Shown here piece after piece: positions 8,703 to 16,584 of a DNA stretch of 64,000 nucleotides (the first letter of the stretch is position 1; every line of letters begins with the position of its first letter). Below the pieces are notes generated by a model. It ran no database searches. It was not told where the DNA came from and saw only the letters and a program-made list of their open reading frames with translations. Made by a program: the position numbers and the translations under genes. The stretch is from Thermoanaerobaculia bacterium (GTDB lineage Bacteria; Acidobacteriota; Thermoanaerobaculia; Multivoradales; Multivoraceae), in assembly GCA_022826745.1 (NCBI GenBank), contig JAJDUI010000022.1:1-64000 (forward strand). The letters run 5' to 3'.

Positions 8703-9710
8703 CTATCGAACGCGGCGGTACGTCTCGTCGAGCGGCGGCAGGTAGACCGGCGGGCTGCCGTAGAAGTGACCGCGCAGGAACCGCACGGAGGTGTCGAGCG
8801 TGAGGTCCCGCCGGCGCTCCAGCGCCTCGACGCATGCCTCGTAGTCCGGGCCGTTGCCGCCGAGCCGGGCCATGACGGCGGGCCGGGTCGCCTGCCAGTG
8901 CTCGTAGCTGGCGTAGCGCGCCATCATGTAGACCTCGTCGAAGTCGGGACTCTCCGTTGCACCGACTTCAGTCCCGCGGCGATCGAGTTCTTCCGGTGTC
9001 GGGTAGACCCGGCGCCACTGCCCGACGATCCGCGCGCCGTTCTTCTCGAAGTACGGCCAGACGCCTTCGCGGCTCAACCGGTTGAACTCCTCGAAGGTGC
9101 CCTTGCGGATGCGGAGGTAGCGCAGCGTGACGATCTCCTCGCCCCGCCGGGCTCGGGCGCTTCGCACCGGAAGTTCGGCGCCGCCCTCGGCCGCTCCTGC
9201 CGGTTCGCCGATCTCGTACTCCTCGTCGAGACCGGGCATGTAGTACGGCCCGCCGGGCGCCATGTCCCCTACGAGATAGATCGGACCGTCCGACCCCAGC
9301 TCCAACTGACGTCTGGCGGCAAGCGCCTCGCGGAACGCCTGCCAGTCATCGCCGTTTCCGCCCAGCCGATCGGCGGCGCGCGTGGCGGCCCAGTGGTTGT
9401 AGCTGCGATAACGCGCCAGGCGGTACCCCTCGTCGAAGTCGGCGCTGCCGCCGCCATCCGGGTGGACCACCTGCCACTGTCCGACGACCCGGCTGCCGAT
9501 CTTCTCGAAGATCGGCCAGACACCGTCGCGGCTCAACTCAAAGAAGCGTTCGTGGGCCCCCTTCTGGAGCTTCTGGTGGCGAAGGACGAGGAACTCCTCG
9601 CCCGCCCGGGCGATGTCGTTGCGGACAGGCCGAGGCGTCTCCTGGGCCGGGAGGAACGACGCGCCGGCCAGGACTGCAAAGGAAGCAAGCGGGACCGCGG
9701 TCAGTCGCAT
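8703..9710 (-). CDS. Secreted NIPSNAP-like protein with two tandem domains
   Basis: A 335-residue protein with a signal peptide (MRLTAVPLASFAVLAGASFLPAQ). Two homologous halves follow. The first contains LRHQKLQKGAHERFFELS then GVWPIFEKIGSRVVGQW; the second LRYLRIRKGTFEEFNRLS then GVWPYFEKNGARIVGQW. Each ends with a YRLARYRSYNHW or YMMARYASYEHW stretch. This resembles the ferredoxin-like dimeric alpha/beta-barrel fold of NIPSNAP proteins, here covalently duplicated. The biochemical role is unknown. The ATG at 9710 is chosen because it opens the signal peptide; the reading frame upstream runs through a hairpin repeat. The ankyrin gene ends 115 bp upstream. Confidence 0.75.
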   Translation of the reverse strand: MRLTAVPLASFAVLAGASFLPAQETPRPVRNDIARAGEEFLVLRHQKLQKGAHERFFELSRDGVWPIFEKIGSRVVGQWQVVHPDGGGSADFDEGYRLARYRSYNHWAATRAADRLGGNGDDWQAFREALAARRQLELGSDGPIYLVGDMAPGGPYYMPGLDEEYEIGEPAGAAEGGAELPVRSARARRGEEIVTLRYLRIRKGTFEEFNRLSREGVWPYFEKNGARIVGQWRRVYPTPEELDRRGTEVGATESPDFDEVYMMARYASYEHWQATRPAVMARLGGNGPDYEACVEALERRRDLTLDTSVRFLRGHFYGSPPVYLPPLDETYRRVR

Positions 9711-9721
9711 TGTGGTCGCCG

Positions 9722-9797
9722 CTGGGTGCGCGGGTCTTCTGACCCGCTGCCGCCGGAGGCGGCCAGAGATACGCGCCGGCCGCGAGGCCGGCTCCGC
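9722..9797 (-). repeat. Dispersed hairpin repeat, copy a
   Basis: Read on the minus strand, this is a GCCGGC-type hairpin, a second hairpin, then GCGGGTC-AGAA-GACCCGC followed by GCACCCAG. It is the same design as copies at 11.4, 16.3, 26.6, 35.5, 52.0 and 57.2 kb. It fills most of the gap between the ankyrin and NIPSNAP-like genes. Confidence 0.7.
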
Positions 9798-9824
9798 TTT
9801 GGTAACCAGTGGATGCAAGACCGC

Positions 9825-11495
9825 TCAGTTCGCCGGCGGCTTGCTCACGGCGTCCTTCTTCGCCTCGTCCGGCGCAGGCTTGGGCGCCGGCTTGGCGTAG
9901 ATGTCGACCGCCTTCGCGTCTTCTTCCTCTTCGGTCGGCGGACGCACGCCTTCCGCGAGCATGATCGTCTCGACCGCCGCGACCGTGACCGGGGACGGTT
10001 TGAAGTTGCCGAAACGGTAGCCGCGCGCGATCGTCAGCGGCGTCCAGCCGTACTTGTTCCGTTGGTTCCAAACCTCGAGGTCGGCGCCGCTGTCGGCCAG
10101 CAGGTGGACGACGCGCGGCAGGTTCTTGTAGGCGGCGCCGTGCATCGGAGTTTCGCCGTTGGCGTTCACCGCGTCGATGTCGGCGCCGAGATCGAGCGCG
10201 AGTTGCACGGCCTCGAGCACCTCCTCCTCGGTGCCGGCGTCCTCGCCGGGCGAACGGGTGCCGAGGCCGGCCGCGGCCATGAGCGCCGTCGAGCCGTCGT
10301 CGGTGCGGGTCAGCGGGTCGGCGCCGAGATCGGCCAGGGTTCGCATCAGGTCGGCATCGGCAACCAGCGCCGCGAGGACGAAGGGCGTCGCTCCCAGTTC
10401 GTTGAGGCTCGTGTTGTTGAGCCGCGCCCTGGTCGTCATTCGTGCTTCCAGATCGGCGCCGTGCTCGATCATGTCGCGGACGAAGTCCAGGCCGTCCATG
10501 GCGCCCGAACCGTCGGGCCGCGGGTTGTTGTCGCCGGCGCCGGGCTTGCGCACGCGCGCCAGCATGTGGAGCGCCGTGTACCCGGGATGGGCCGCGTTCG
10601 GGTCGGCTCCCGCGTCGAGAAGCCGCGCCGCGAGTTCGAAGTGGCCGTTGGTGACCGCGACGAGGAGCGGCGTCGATCCCGGTCGCACCGAACGCCCGCC
10701 AGGTAGCGGTCGATCTCGCTTCACGGGTTTGCGAGGCGTCACGGAGTTCACGTCGACGCCCGCCCGCAGGAGGGCCTCCATCACGTCGATCCGGCCCTCG
10801 CGCACCGCGAACAGGAGCGGTGAGAAGCCCGAGTCGAGCGTCGCATTCGGATCGGCCCCGACCTCGAGCAGCAGCTCGACGACTTCCAGGTTACCCTCGG
10901 CCGCCGCCCACATGAGCGCCGTCTGGCCACGCTTCGGCTCGCGGAAGTGGACGTCGGCGCCGGCCTCGTAGAGGACCTCGACGACCTCGATCCGGCCGGT
11001 TCGGGCCGCTGTCATGAAGACGCTCTCGCCGCCGGAAAGGACGGCGTTCGGATCGGCGCCGGCCGCGAGGAGCGCATCGACGATCTCGAGGCTGCCGTTG
11101 GCGCTGGCGAGGGACAGTGGAACGACGCCGTAGCGATTCGCGGCCGAGGCGTCGGCGCCGGCATCGAGGAGGCGGCCGGCCAGGTCGGGTCGGTCGTGGT
11201 AGACGGCCCAGTGGAGGGCCGTCATGCCGTCGACCTGGGCGGCGTTGACCTCGTCGGGGGCCGGAGACGCGGCGAGGAGGCGTTCGATGGCGGCGGTGTC
11301 GAGGTGTTCGGTGGCGTCGGCCAGGGGGGCGGTTGTGGCGGCGGTTGCCGGGGCGGCCAACAGGAATGTCAGGCCAAAGATCTGGAGCGGATTCCGGCCT
11401 TGCGGCCGGATGCGGGCCAGAAGGCCCGCGCACCGACAGGCGGACCTGCGGAGGCCGGCCAGAGGGCCGGCGCACCGACATTTCGACGCTTGCAT
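9825..11495 (-). CDS. Exported ankyrin-repeat protein
   Basis: About 556 residues with roughly ten ankyrin repeats, for example DGMTALHWAVYHDRPDLAGR, GQTALMWAAAEGNLEVVELL and NGETPMHGAAYKNLPRVVHL. A hydrophobic export segment (LQIFGLTFLLAAPATA) precedes the repeats, and a lysine/proline-rich tail ends the protein. The start is uncertain. The ATG at 11495, or a GTG at 11510, lies upstream of about 30 residues encoded by two copies of the hairpin repeat, and I see no ATG, GTG or TTG between these and the signal segment. The gene follows the DUF1552 gene by only about 20 bp, so it is probably part of the DUF1592-DUF1552 operon. It may act as a periplasmic scaffold or chaperone; this is inference. 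Confidence 0.88.
   Translation of the reverse strand: MQASKCRCAGPLAGLRRSACRCAGLLARIRPQGRNPLQIFGLTFLLAAPATAATTAPLADATEHLDTAAIERLLAASPAPDEVNAAQVDGMTALHWAVYHDRPDLAGRLLDAGADASAANRYGVVPLSLASANGSLEIVDALLAAGADPNAVLSGGESVFMTAARTGRIEVVEVLYEAGADVHFREPKRGQTALMWAAAEGNLEVVELLLEVGADPNATLDSGFSPLLFAVREGRIDVMEALLRAGVDVNSVTPRKPVKRDRPLPGGRSVRPGSTPLLVAVTNGHFELAARLLDAGADPNAAHPGYTALHMLARVRKPGAGDNNPRPDGSGAMDGLDFVRDMIEHGADLEARMTTRARLNNTSLNELGATPFVLAALVADADLMRTLADLGADPLTRTDDGSTALMAAAGLGTRSPGEDAGTEEEVLEAVQLALDLGADIDAVNANGETPMHGAAYKNLPRVVHLLADSGADLEVWNQRNKYGWTPLTIARGYRFGNFKPSPVTVAAVETIMLAEGVRPPTEEEEDAKAVDIYAKPAPKPAPDEAKKDAVSKPPAN
11393..11481 (+). repeat. Dispersed hairpin repeat, double copy b
   Basis: Two tandem units. 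Unit 1 (11393-11439) ends GCGGGCC-AGAA-GGCCCGC-GCACCGACAG. Unit 2 (11448-11481) ends GCCGGCC-AGA-GGGCCGGC-GCACCGACA. Both lie inside the 5' part of the ankyrin reading frame, antisense to it. Confidence 0.75.
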
Positions 11496-11515
11496 GAGTT
11501 CTGCCACCACCTGTC

Positions 11516-12868
11516 TCAGCCTGCCAGGTGGACGGGGTCGGCCAGGGTGTCGATCCGGCCGGTGCTGTCGGCGAAGGAGTCGAGGCGAACGCCGACGCTT
11601 TCGAGCAGGGTCAGGTGGAGGTTGGCCATTGGCGCCGGCTCGTCGTAGACGACGTGCTGGCCGCCGCGGACGGTGCCTCCCCCGCCGCCGGCGACGACGA
11701 TCGGCAGGTTCACGTGGTCGTGGACGTTCGGGTTGCCCATGCCGCTGCCGTAGAGGTAGAGCGAGTTGTCGAGCAGGTTGCCGTCGCCCTCCGGCACCGC
11801 CGCGAGCTTCTCCAGGAAGTAGGCGAACAGCGAGACGTGGAACTCGTTGATCTTCGCCAGCTTCGCCACCTTCTCGGGGTCGTTGCCGTGGTGCGACGTC
11901 GGGTGATGCGGATCCGGCACGCCGATCTCCGGATAGGTCCGGTTGCTCGACTCGCGAGCGAGCTGGAAGGTGATGACTCTGGTCACGTCGGCCTGGAGCG
12001 CCAGCACCTGCAGGTCGAACATCAGCCTGGCGTGGTCGGCGTAGGCCGCGGGCACGCCGACAGGCCGGTCGACATCGGGCAGCGCGCCGTCGTCGGACTG
12101 GGCCTCCGCCTTCTGGATGCGCCGTTCCACCTCGCGCACCGAGTCGAGGTACTCACTGACCTTGACCCGGTCGCCGGGGCCGAGCATGCCCTGGAGGCGG
12201 GTGATGTCCTCGTGAACCCAGTCGAGCAGGCTGGCCTTGCGGTGCAGCCCCTCGCGCCGCTCGGCCGCCGTGCCGCCCTCGCCGAACAGGCGCTCGAACA
12301 CGATCCGGGGATGCGCTTCGGCCGGCAGCGGCGTCGTCGGCGACGACCAGGACAGGTTGTTCTGGTACACGCAGGCGTAGCCGTTGTCGCACTGGCCGAC
12401 CATGTCCATCAGGTCCATCGCCAGTTCGAGCGACGGCAACTGGGTTTCCTGGCCGATCTGCTGCGCCGCGATCTGATCCACGGTCGTGCCCAGGTAGTAG
12501 TCCGTGCTCTCCGTCCACTTCGCCTTCGCCGCGCTCAGGAAGGCGGCGTTCGACGTGGCGTGGGTCCCGGGGTAGGCGTTCTTCAGTTCCAGGTTGCTGA
12601 TCACCGAGATCTGCTTCCTGAAGCCCTCGAGCGGACTCAGGGACGGCGAGAGTTCACCGAGGGCGCCGGAGCCGCCGGCCGGCCGCCAGCGCGTGATGTC
12701 GGAGCCCATCGGGATGTAGACGAAACCCAGGCGCCGTACCGGCTTGGCCGCCGTCTTCGCCCAGGCGGTCATCGACGGCACCATCGCGTCGAGCAGAGGC
12801 AGGGCGATCGCCGCCCCCATGCCGCGCAGGAAGGTCCGCCGCGGGAGCGACTTCTTGGTCAGGATCAT
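11516..12868 (-). CDS. DUF1552 family exported protein
   Basis: A 450-residue DUF1552 protein. The N-terminus has a twin-arginine-like export signal (LPRRTFLRGMGAAIALPLLD), implying folded export by Tat. The body has typical family segments such as GFVYIPMGSDITRW and YLYGSGMGNPNVHDH. DUF1552 proteins are nearly always paired with multi-domain DUF1592/DUF1588 cytochromes in Planctomycetes and Acidobacteria, as here: the start overlaps the end of the upstream gene by an ATGA, indicating translational coupling. The family is related to DUF1501/sulfatase-like proteins but its activity is not established. The ankyrin gene follows directly. Confidence 0.9.
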   Translation of the reverse strand: MILTKKSLPRRTFLRGMGAAIALPLLDAMVPSMTAWAKTAAKPVRRLGFVYIPMGSDITRWRPAGGSGALGELSPSLSPLEGFRKQISVISNLELKNAYPGTHATSNAAFLSAAKAKWTESTDYYLGTTVDQIAAQQIGQETQLPSLELAMDLMDMVGQCDNGYACVYQNNLSWSSPTTPLPAEAHPRIVFERLFGEGGTAAERREGLHRKASLLDWVHEDITRLQGMLGPGDRVKVSEYLDSVREVERRIQKAEAQSDDGALPDVDRPVGVPAAYADHARLMFDLQVLALQADVTRVITFQLARESSNRTYPEIGVPDPHHPTSHHGNDPEKVAKLAKINEFHVSLFAYFLEKLAAVPEGDGNLLDNSLYLYGSGMGNPNVHDHVNLPIVVAGGGGGTVRGGQHVVYDEPAPMANLHLTLLESVGVRLDSFADSTGRIDTLADPVHLAG

Positions 12869-15300
12869 GACGATGCTCTCCTCATCTGGAAGGGGTCGCT
12901 GGCGACGAGCGCCTGAATCAGGGACGACAGGCGGTAGTCGTCGGCCTCGGCGCGGCGCAGGATCCCGCGCACGGCCGGCGCGTCGGTCGCGGTCACGCCG
13001 CGGCCGGTGCCGAACACCAGGAGCTTCTCGGTCAGGGTGGTCAGGAACAGCTCGGGACGCGCCAGCATCGCCGACTCGAGTTCCCTGACGCCGCCCAGGG
13101 CAGTGCCGTCCCACAGCTCGCCGGAAGCGTCGATCGGGAATCCCGCATCGACCGTCCGCCAGCGGCCGATCGCGTCGTAGTTCTCAAGCGCGAAGCCGAC
13201 CGGGTCCATCAGGCGGTGGCAGCCCGAGCAGGCCGGGTTGTCGCGATGGGCCGACAGCCGTTCCCGCATCGGCAGTTCCCTGGCGACGATCTTCGCTTCC
13301 GGCAGATCGGGCACGTCGGGCGGCGGGGGGGGCGGCGGCACGCCGAGCAGGTTGCCCAGCACCCAGTTGCCCCGCACCACCGGCGATGTGCGGGTGGCGA
13401 AGGAGGTCACGGTCAGGATGCTGGCGTGCCGCAGCAGGCCGCCGCGCACGGTGCGGTCGCCGAGTTCCACCCGGCGGAAGCGGCTGCCGTACACGTGCGG
13501 GATCCCGTAGTGCTTGGCCAGCCGCTCGTTGAGGAACGTGTAGTTCGCCCGCACCAGATCGAGCGCGCTCCGGTCGTCCCGCAGGATGCTGCCGACGAAC
13601 AGTTCCGTCTCGCGGCGCATGGCCTGCCGGAGGTTGTCGTCGAAATCCGGGAACAGGCGCTTGTCGGGGGTGACCCCGTCGAGGTTCCGCAGGTGCAGCC
13701 ACTGGGCGGAGAAGTTCGTGACCAGGTTCTCGGCCCGCGGGTCGGCGAGCATGCGCTCGACCTGCCGGTCCAACTCCTCCGGCGCGCTCAGTCGGCCGGC
13801 CGACGCGAGGTCCAGCAGCTCGTCGTCCGGAATGCTGCTCCACAGGAAGAAGGCGAGCCGCGACGCGAGTTCCAGGTCGTTGATCCGGTACGCCGCGCCG
13901 GGTTCCACGCCGTCGGGTTCCCGTTCGATCCGGAACAGGAACTCGGGGCTGACCAGGACCGCCGCCAGCCCCATCTCGACGCCCGCCTCGAACCCGTTCT
14001 CCGCCTTTGCCTGCTCGTAGAGCGCGAAGGGCCCACGCACGTCGTCGTCGGTCACCGGCCGGCGGTAGGCGCGGCGCATCACGTTCGCCAGGATCTTCCG
14101 TGCGCAGGGATCTTCCGCGGCCGCGGCTTCCGGATGGCAGACGAAGACGCGGTTTCGGCTCGGCGTGTCACCGGCCCCAAGCGGCAGATACGGCCCGACG
14201 ATCGAGACCGAGAAGATCGCCGGCTGCACCCGCGGGTGTCGGTAGTAGTTGAAATGTGACTCGTAGGGCTGCCGAGCCGTCTCGAGCAGCACCCAGGGCC
14301 GGGCCGGGAAGGTGACGCCGACGTCGTGCGGGCCGGCGGTCACCGGCACCCGGACGACCAGGTGATCGTCGACATCGTCCTGGGACGGCTGGTAGTTCAG
14401 CGCCACGTCGCTCATCAGGTCCGGCGGCGCCACGGTGAAGGTCGCGATGTGCTCCCGGTCGATCAGGAGCTCCAGGTCGTGCGGCTCGCGCAGGCCCTCG
14501 ACGTGCTCGTTGCGGTCACGCGCCAGCCGGATCGAGAATTCGTAGACACCGTCGGCCGGGAAGTTCCAGCTCGCGACCAGGCCGCCGCGCGTGCCGATCG
14601 GCAGGCCCTCGACGTGCTTCTCCTGGGTCAGATCGGGATCCGTCCGGAAGGTGACGCCGGTCGGCTCGGCCACCCGGCCCACCGCGAGCCGGCTGATCTT
14701 CTCCGCCGCGCCCACGTAGCGCTCGAGCAGGGTCGGCGACAGGTCGCCGACGGTCACGTTGTCGAAGCCGTAACTCGCCGAGTCGGCCGGCAACAGCGAG
14801 GCGACGTCGACCTCCAGCGCCAGCAGGTCGCGCACCGCGTTGTGGTACTCGGTGCGGTTCAGCCGGCGGAAGGTCTCCGTGCGTCCCGGGTCGGGTGCTT
14901 CGGCAGCGATCCGGTCGAGCTCGCCCTCAAGCGACGACAGCGCCTCCCGGTACGCGCTCTCGTCCGGACGGCGCCGGCCCGCCGGCGGCATCTGCCTTGC
15001 GCGCAGCTTGCGGACGACCTTCTCCCAGGTCGCACGATCGAGATTCTCGTGCTGCTCGACCAGGGCGTCGAGTTCCAGGCCGGCCGTCTTCAGCCGGCCG
15101 TTGTGGCAACCCAGGCAGTGTCGCGAGATGAGGACGCGGTGCGGCGCGTCGGCGTCGAAGGCCGGGGCGGCCGCCGTCGCCGCTGGAGGGCCGGCGAACG
15201 CGGAACCAGCGGCCGCGAGGAGCCAGCACACGCACACGTAGGCCAACCGAATCGCCTGCTGGCGATGTCTGAGACTCAGAGGTGGCTGACGCATCTCCAA
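12865..15300 (-). CDS. DUF1592/DUF1588-type multi-domain c-type cytochrome (Planctomycete cytochrome family)
   Basis: 811-residue exported protein of the composite DUF1587-DUF1592-DUF1588-DUF1585 family. After a hydrophobic export segment (about residues 17-36) comes a heme c site, C62-LG-C65-H66. Then follow DUF1587 (RLNRTEYHNAVRDLLALEVD), a carbohydrate-binding-like middle region, DUF1595/DUF1592 (RINDLELASRLAFFLWSSIP), DUF1588 with another CxxCH (NPACSGCHRLMDPVGFALEN) and DUF1585 at the end. These proteins are thought to be periplasmic electron-transfer or oxidative enzymes acting on polymers, without proof. It heads an operon with the DUF1552 and ankyrin genes. A proline run (PPPPPPP) sits within the DUF1588 region. 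Confidence 0.93.
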   Translation of the reverse strand: MEMRQPPLSLRHRQQAIRLAYVCVCWLLAAAGSAFAGPPAATAAAPAFDADAPHRVLISRHCLGCHNGRLKTAGLELDALVEQHENLDRATWEKVVRKLRARQMPPAGRRRPDESAYREALSSLEGELDRIAAEAPDPGRTETFRRLNRTEYHNAVRDLLALEVDVASLLPADSASYGFDNVTVGDLSPTLLERYVGAAEKISRLAVGRVAEPTGVTFRTDPDLTQEKHVEGLPIGTRGGLVASWNFPADGVYEFSIRLARDRNEHVEGLREPHDLELLIDREHIATFTVAPPDLMSDVALNYQPSQDDVDDHLVVRVPVTAGPHDVGVTFPARPWVLLETARQPYESHFNYYRHPRVQPAIFSVSIVGPYLPLGAGDTPSRNRVFVCHPEAAAAEDPCARKILANVMRRAYRRPVTDDDVRGPFALYEQAKAENGFEAGVEMGLAAVLVSPEFLFRIEREPDGVEPGAAYRINDLELASRLAFFLWSSIPDDELLDLASAGRLSAPEELDRQVERMLADPRAENLVTNFSAQWLHLRNLDGVTPDKRLFPDFDDNLRQAMRRETELFVGSILRDDRSALDLVRANYTFLNERLAKHYGIPHVYGSRFRRVELGDRTVRGGLLRHASILTVTSFATRTSPVVRGNWVLGNLLGVPPPPPPPDVPDLPEAKIVARELPMRERLSAHRDNPACSGCHRLMDPVGFALENYDAIGRWRTVDAGFPIDASGELWDGTALGGVRELESAMLARPELFLTTLTEKLLVFGTGRGVTATDAPAVRGILRRAEADDYRLSSLIQALVASDPFQMRRASS

Positions 15301-15390
15301 CTCCCGGGCTGAAGATCAGTTCTTGCTGCTACGTGACGGACGCCAGTGTAACAGCGTTGGTGAAAGCCGCAGGCCGGGCCCGGCCATAGG

Positions 15391-16314
15391 ATGCTCACCG
15401 GAGTGTGGATCGTGAAGCCGCATCGAATCGTCCGATCAGCGTCCGCCATCGCGGCCATTCTGACGCTGACGGCCACTGCCCGCACGTCGGCACAGAGCAG
15501 CTACGAACACGAGCTGGCGGAGTGGCGGAACCAGCGCGTGGCGACTCTCAAGGGGGCCGATGGCTGGTTGAACCTGGCCGGCCTCTACTGGCTGGAAGAA
15601 GGCCCCAACAGCTTCGGCGCCTCGGCCGACAACGACCTCGTCGGGCCCGCCGGCTCGGCGCCGAAGCTCGGCGAGTTCCTGGTCGACAACGGCACGGTGA
15701 CCTTCAGGACCGAACCGGGAGTCGACGTCTTCCTCGGTGAATCACCCGTCACCGAGATTCTCCTTGCCGACGATCAGGAGAAAGAGGCCACCCTCCTCAC
15801 GTCCGGCTCCCTGGGCTGGACAGTGATCCGGCGGATGGATCGGCTCGGAGTGCGGCTGCGCGACTACGACCACGCCGCCGTCGCGTCATTCACCGGTATC
15901 GAGTCCTACGCCGCCGACCCGAGCTGGCGCCTCGAGGCCCGTTTCGAGCCCTACCCGGAACCGCGGACGATCCGGGTACCGACCGTCGTCGAGGGCCTCG
16001 GATGGGAACCGACCGTCCCCGGCACCCTCGAGTTCGAGGCCCGGGGACAGTCGCTGTCGCTGGAGGCATACCGATCCGACGACGGGTTCCTGATCGTGTT
16101 CGCGGACGGCACGACTGGGGACACGACCTACCCGGCCGGCAGGTACCTCGCCGCCAACTTGCCAAGCGACGACGGCACCACCATCCTCGACTTCAACAAG
16201 GCCTACAACCCGCCCTGCGTCTTCAGCGAGTACGCGACCTGTCCGCTGGCCACACCGCGGAATCGCCTGCCCGTAGCCATCGAGGCTGGCGAGAAGTACA
16301 CCCCGAAGCCGTAG
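15391..16314 (+). CDS. DUF1684 family exported protein
   Basis: About 307 residues. An export signal (SASAIAAILTLTATARTSAQ) is followed by a typical DUF1684 domain. It begins with a tryptophan-containing helix (YEHELAEWRNQRVATLKGAD) and GWLNLAGLYWLEEGPNSFG, and ends with NPPCVFSEYATCPLATPRNR. The family's function is unknown. The ATG at 15391 has no clear ribosome-binding site; a GTG at 15412 preceded by GGAG (15400-15403) may be the real start. It is divergent from the DUF1592 gene across 90 bp and converges on the D-aminoacylase gene. Confidence 0.9.
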   Translation: MLTGVWIVKPHRIVRSASAIAAILTLTATARTSAQSSYEHELAEWRNQRVATLKGADGWLNLAGLYWLEEGPNSFGASADNDLVGPAGSAPKLGEFLVDNGTVTFRTEPGVDVFLGESPVTEILLADDQEKEATLLTSGSLGWTVIRRMDRLGVRLRDYDHAAVASFTGIESYAADPSWRLEARFEPYPEPRTIRVPTVVEGLGWEPTVPGTLEFEARGQSLSLEAYRSDDGFLIVFADGTTGDTTYPAGRYLAANLPSDDGTTILDFNKAYNPPCVFSEYATCPLATPRNRLPVAIEAGEKYTPKP

Positions 16315-16340
16315 GCCAGCCTCGCCGCTCCGCGGCTCCC

Positions 16341-16372
16341 GGAATGCCGGCCAGAAGGCCGGCGCACCGACA
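16341..16372 (+). repeat. Dispersed hairpin repeat, copy c
   Basis: GGAATGCCGGCC-AGAA-GGCCGGC-GCACCGACA. It is the core hairpin plus the constant GCACCGACA tail, placed between two convergent genes just before the 33-bp inverted repeat. Confidence 0.7.
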
Positions 16373-16390
16373 TACCGACGACGGCCAGCC

Positions 16391-16563
16391 GCGGCGTGGT
16401 CCGGAGGGGGAGGGTCCCAGCGGGCTAGAGGCAAGTGACGCCCACCGACCTCCCATCAACCAACGCCGACGTGAAACGCAGCCGACCGAAGCGAGCGCCG
16501 ACTTCCCCCGAACCGAGAGAGCGCGAGCGGCCGCTGGGACCCTCCCCCTCCGGACCACGCCGC
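16391..16563. repeat. 33-bp perfect inverted repeat with 107-bp spacer
   Basis: The left arm at 16391-16423 (starts GCGGCGTGGTCCGGAGG) is the exact reverse complement of the right arm at 16531-16563 (ends CGGACCACGCCGC). I checked all 33 positions. The flanking bases do not pair. The 107-bp spacer has no convincing gene. The element sits between convergent genes (DUF1684 ends 16314; amidohydrolase ends 16585). It could be a MITE-like element without a transposase, or part of a strong two-way termination structure. I see no clear target-site duplication. Confidence 0.85.
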
Positions 16564-16584
16564 AGGCGGGTCCAACCGACGCCG

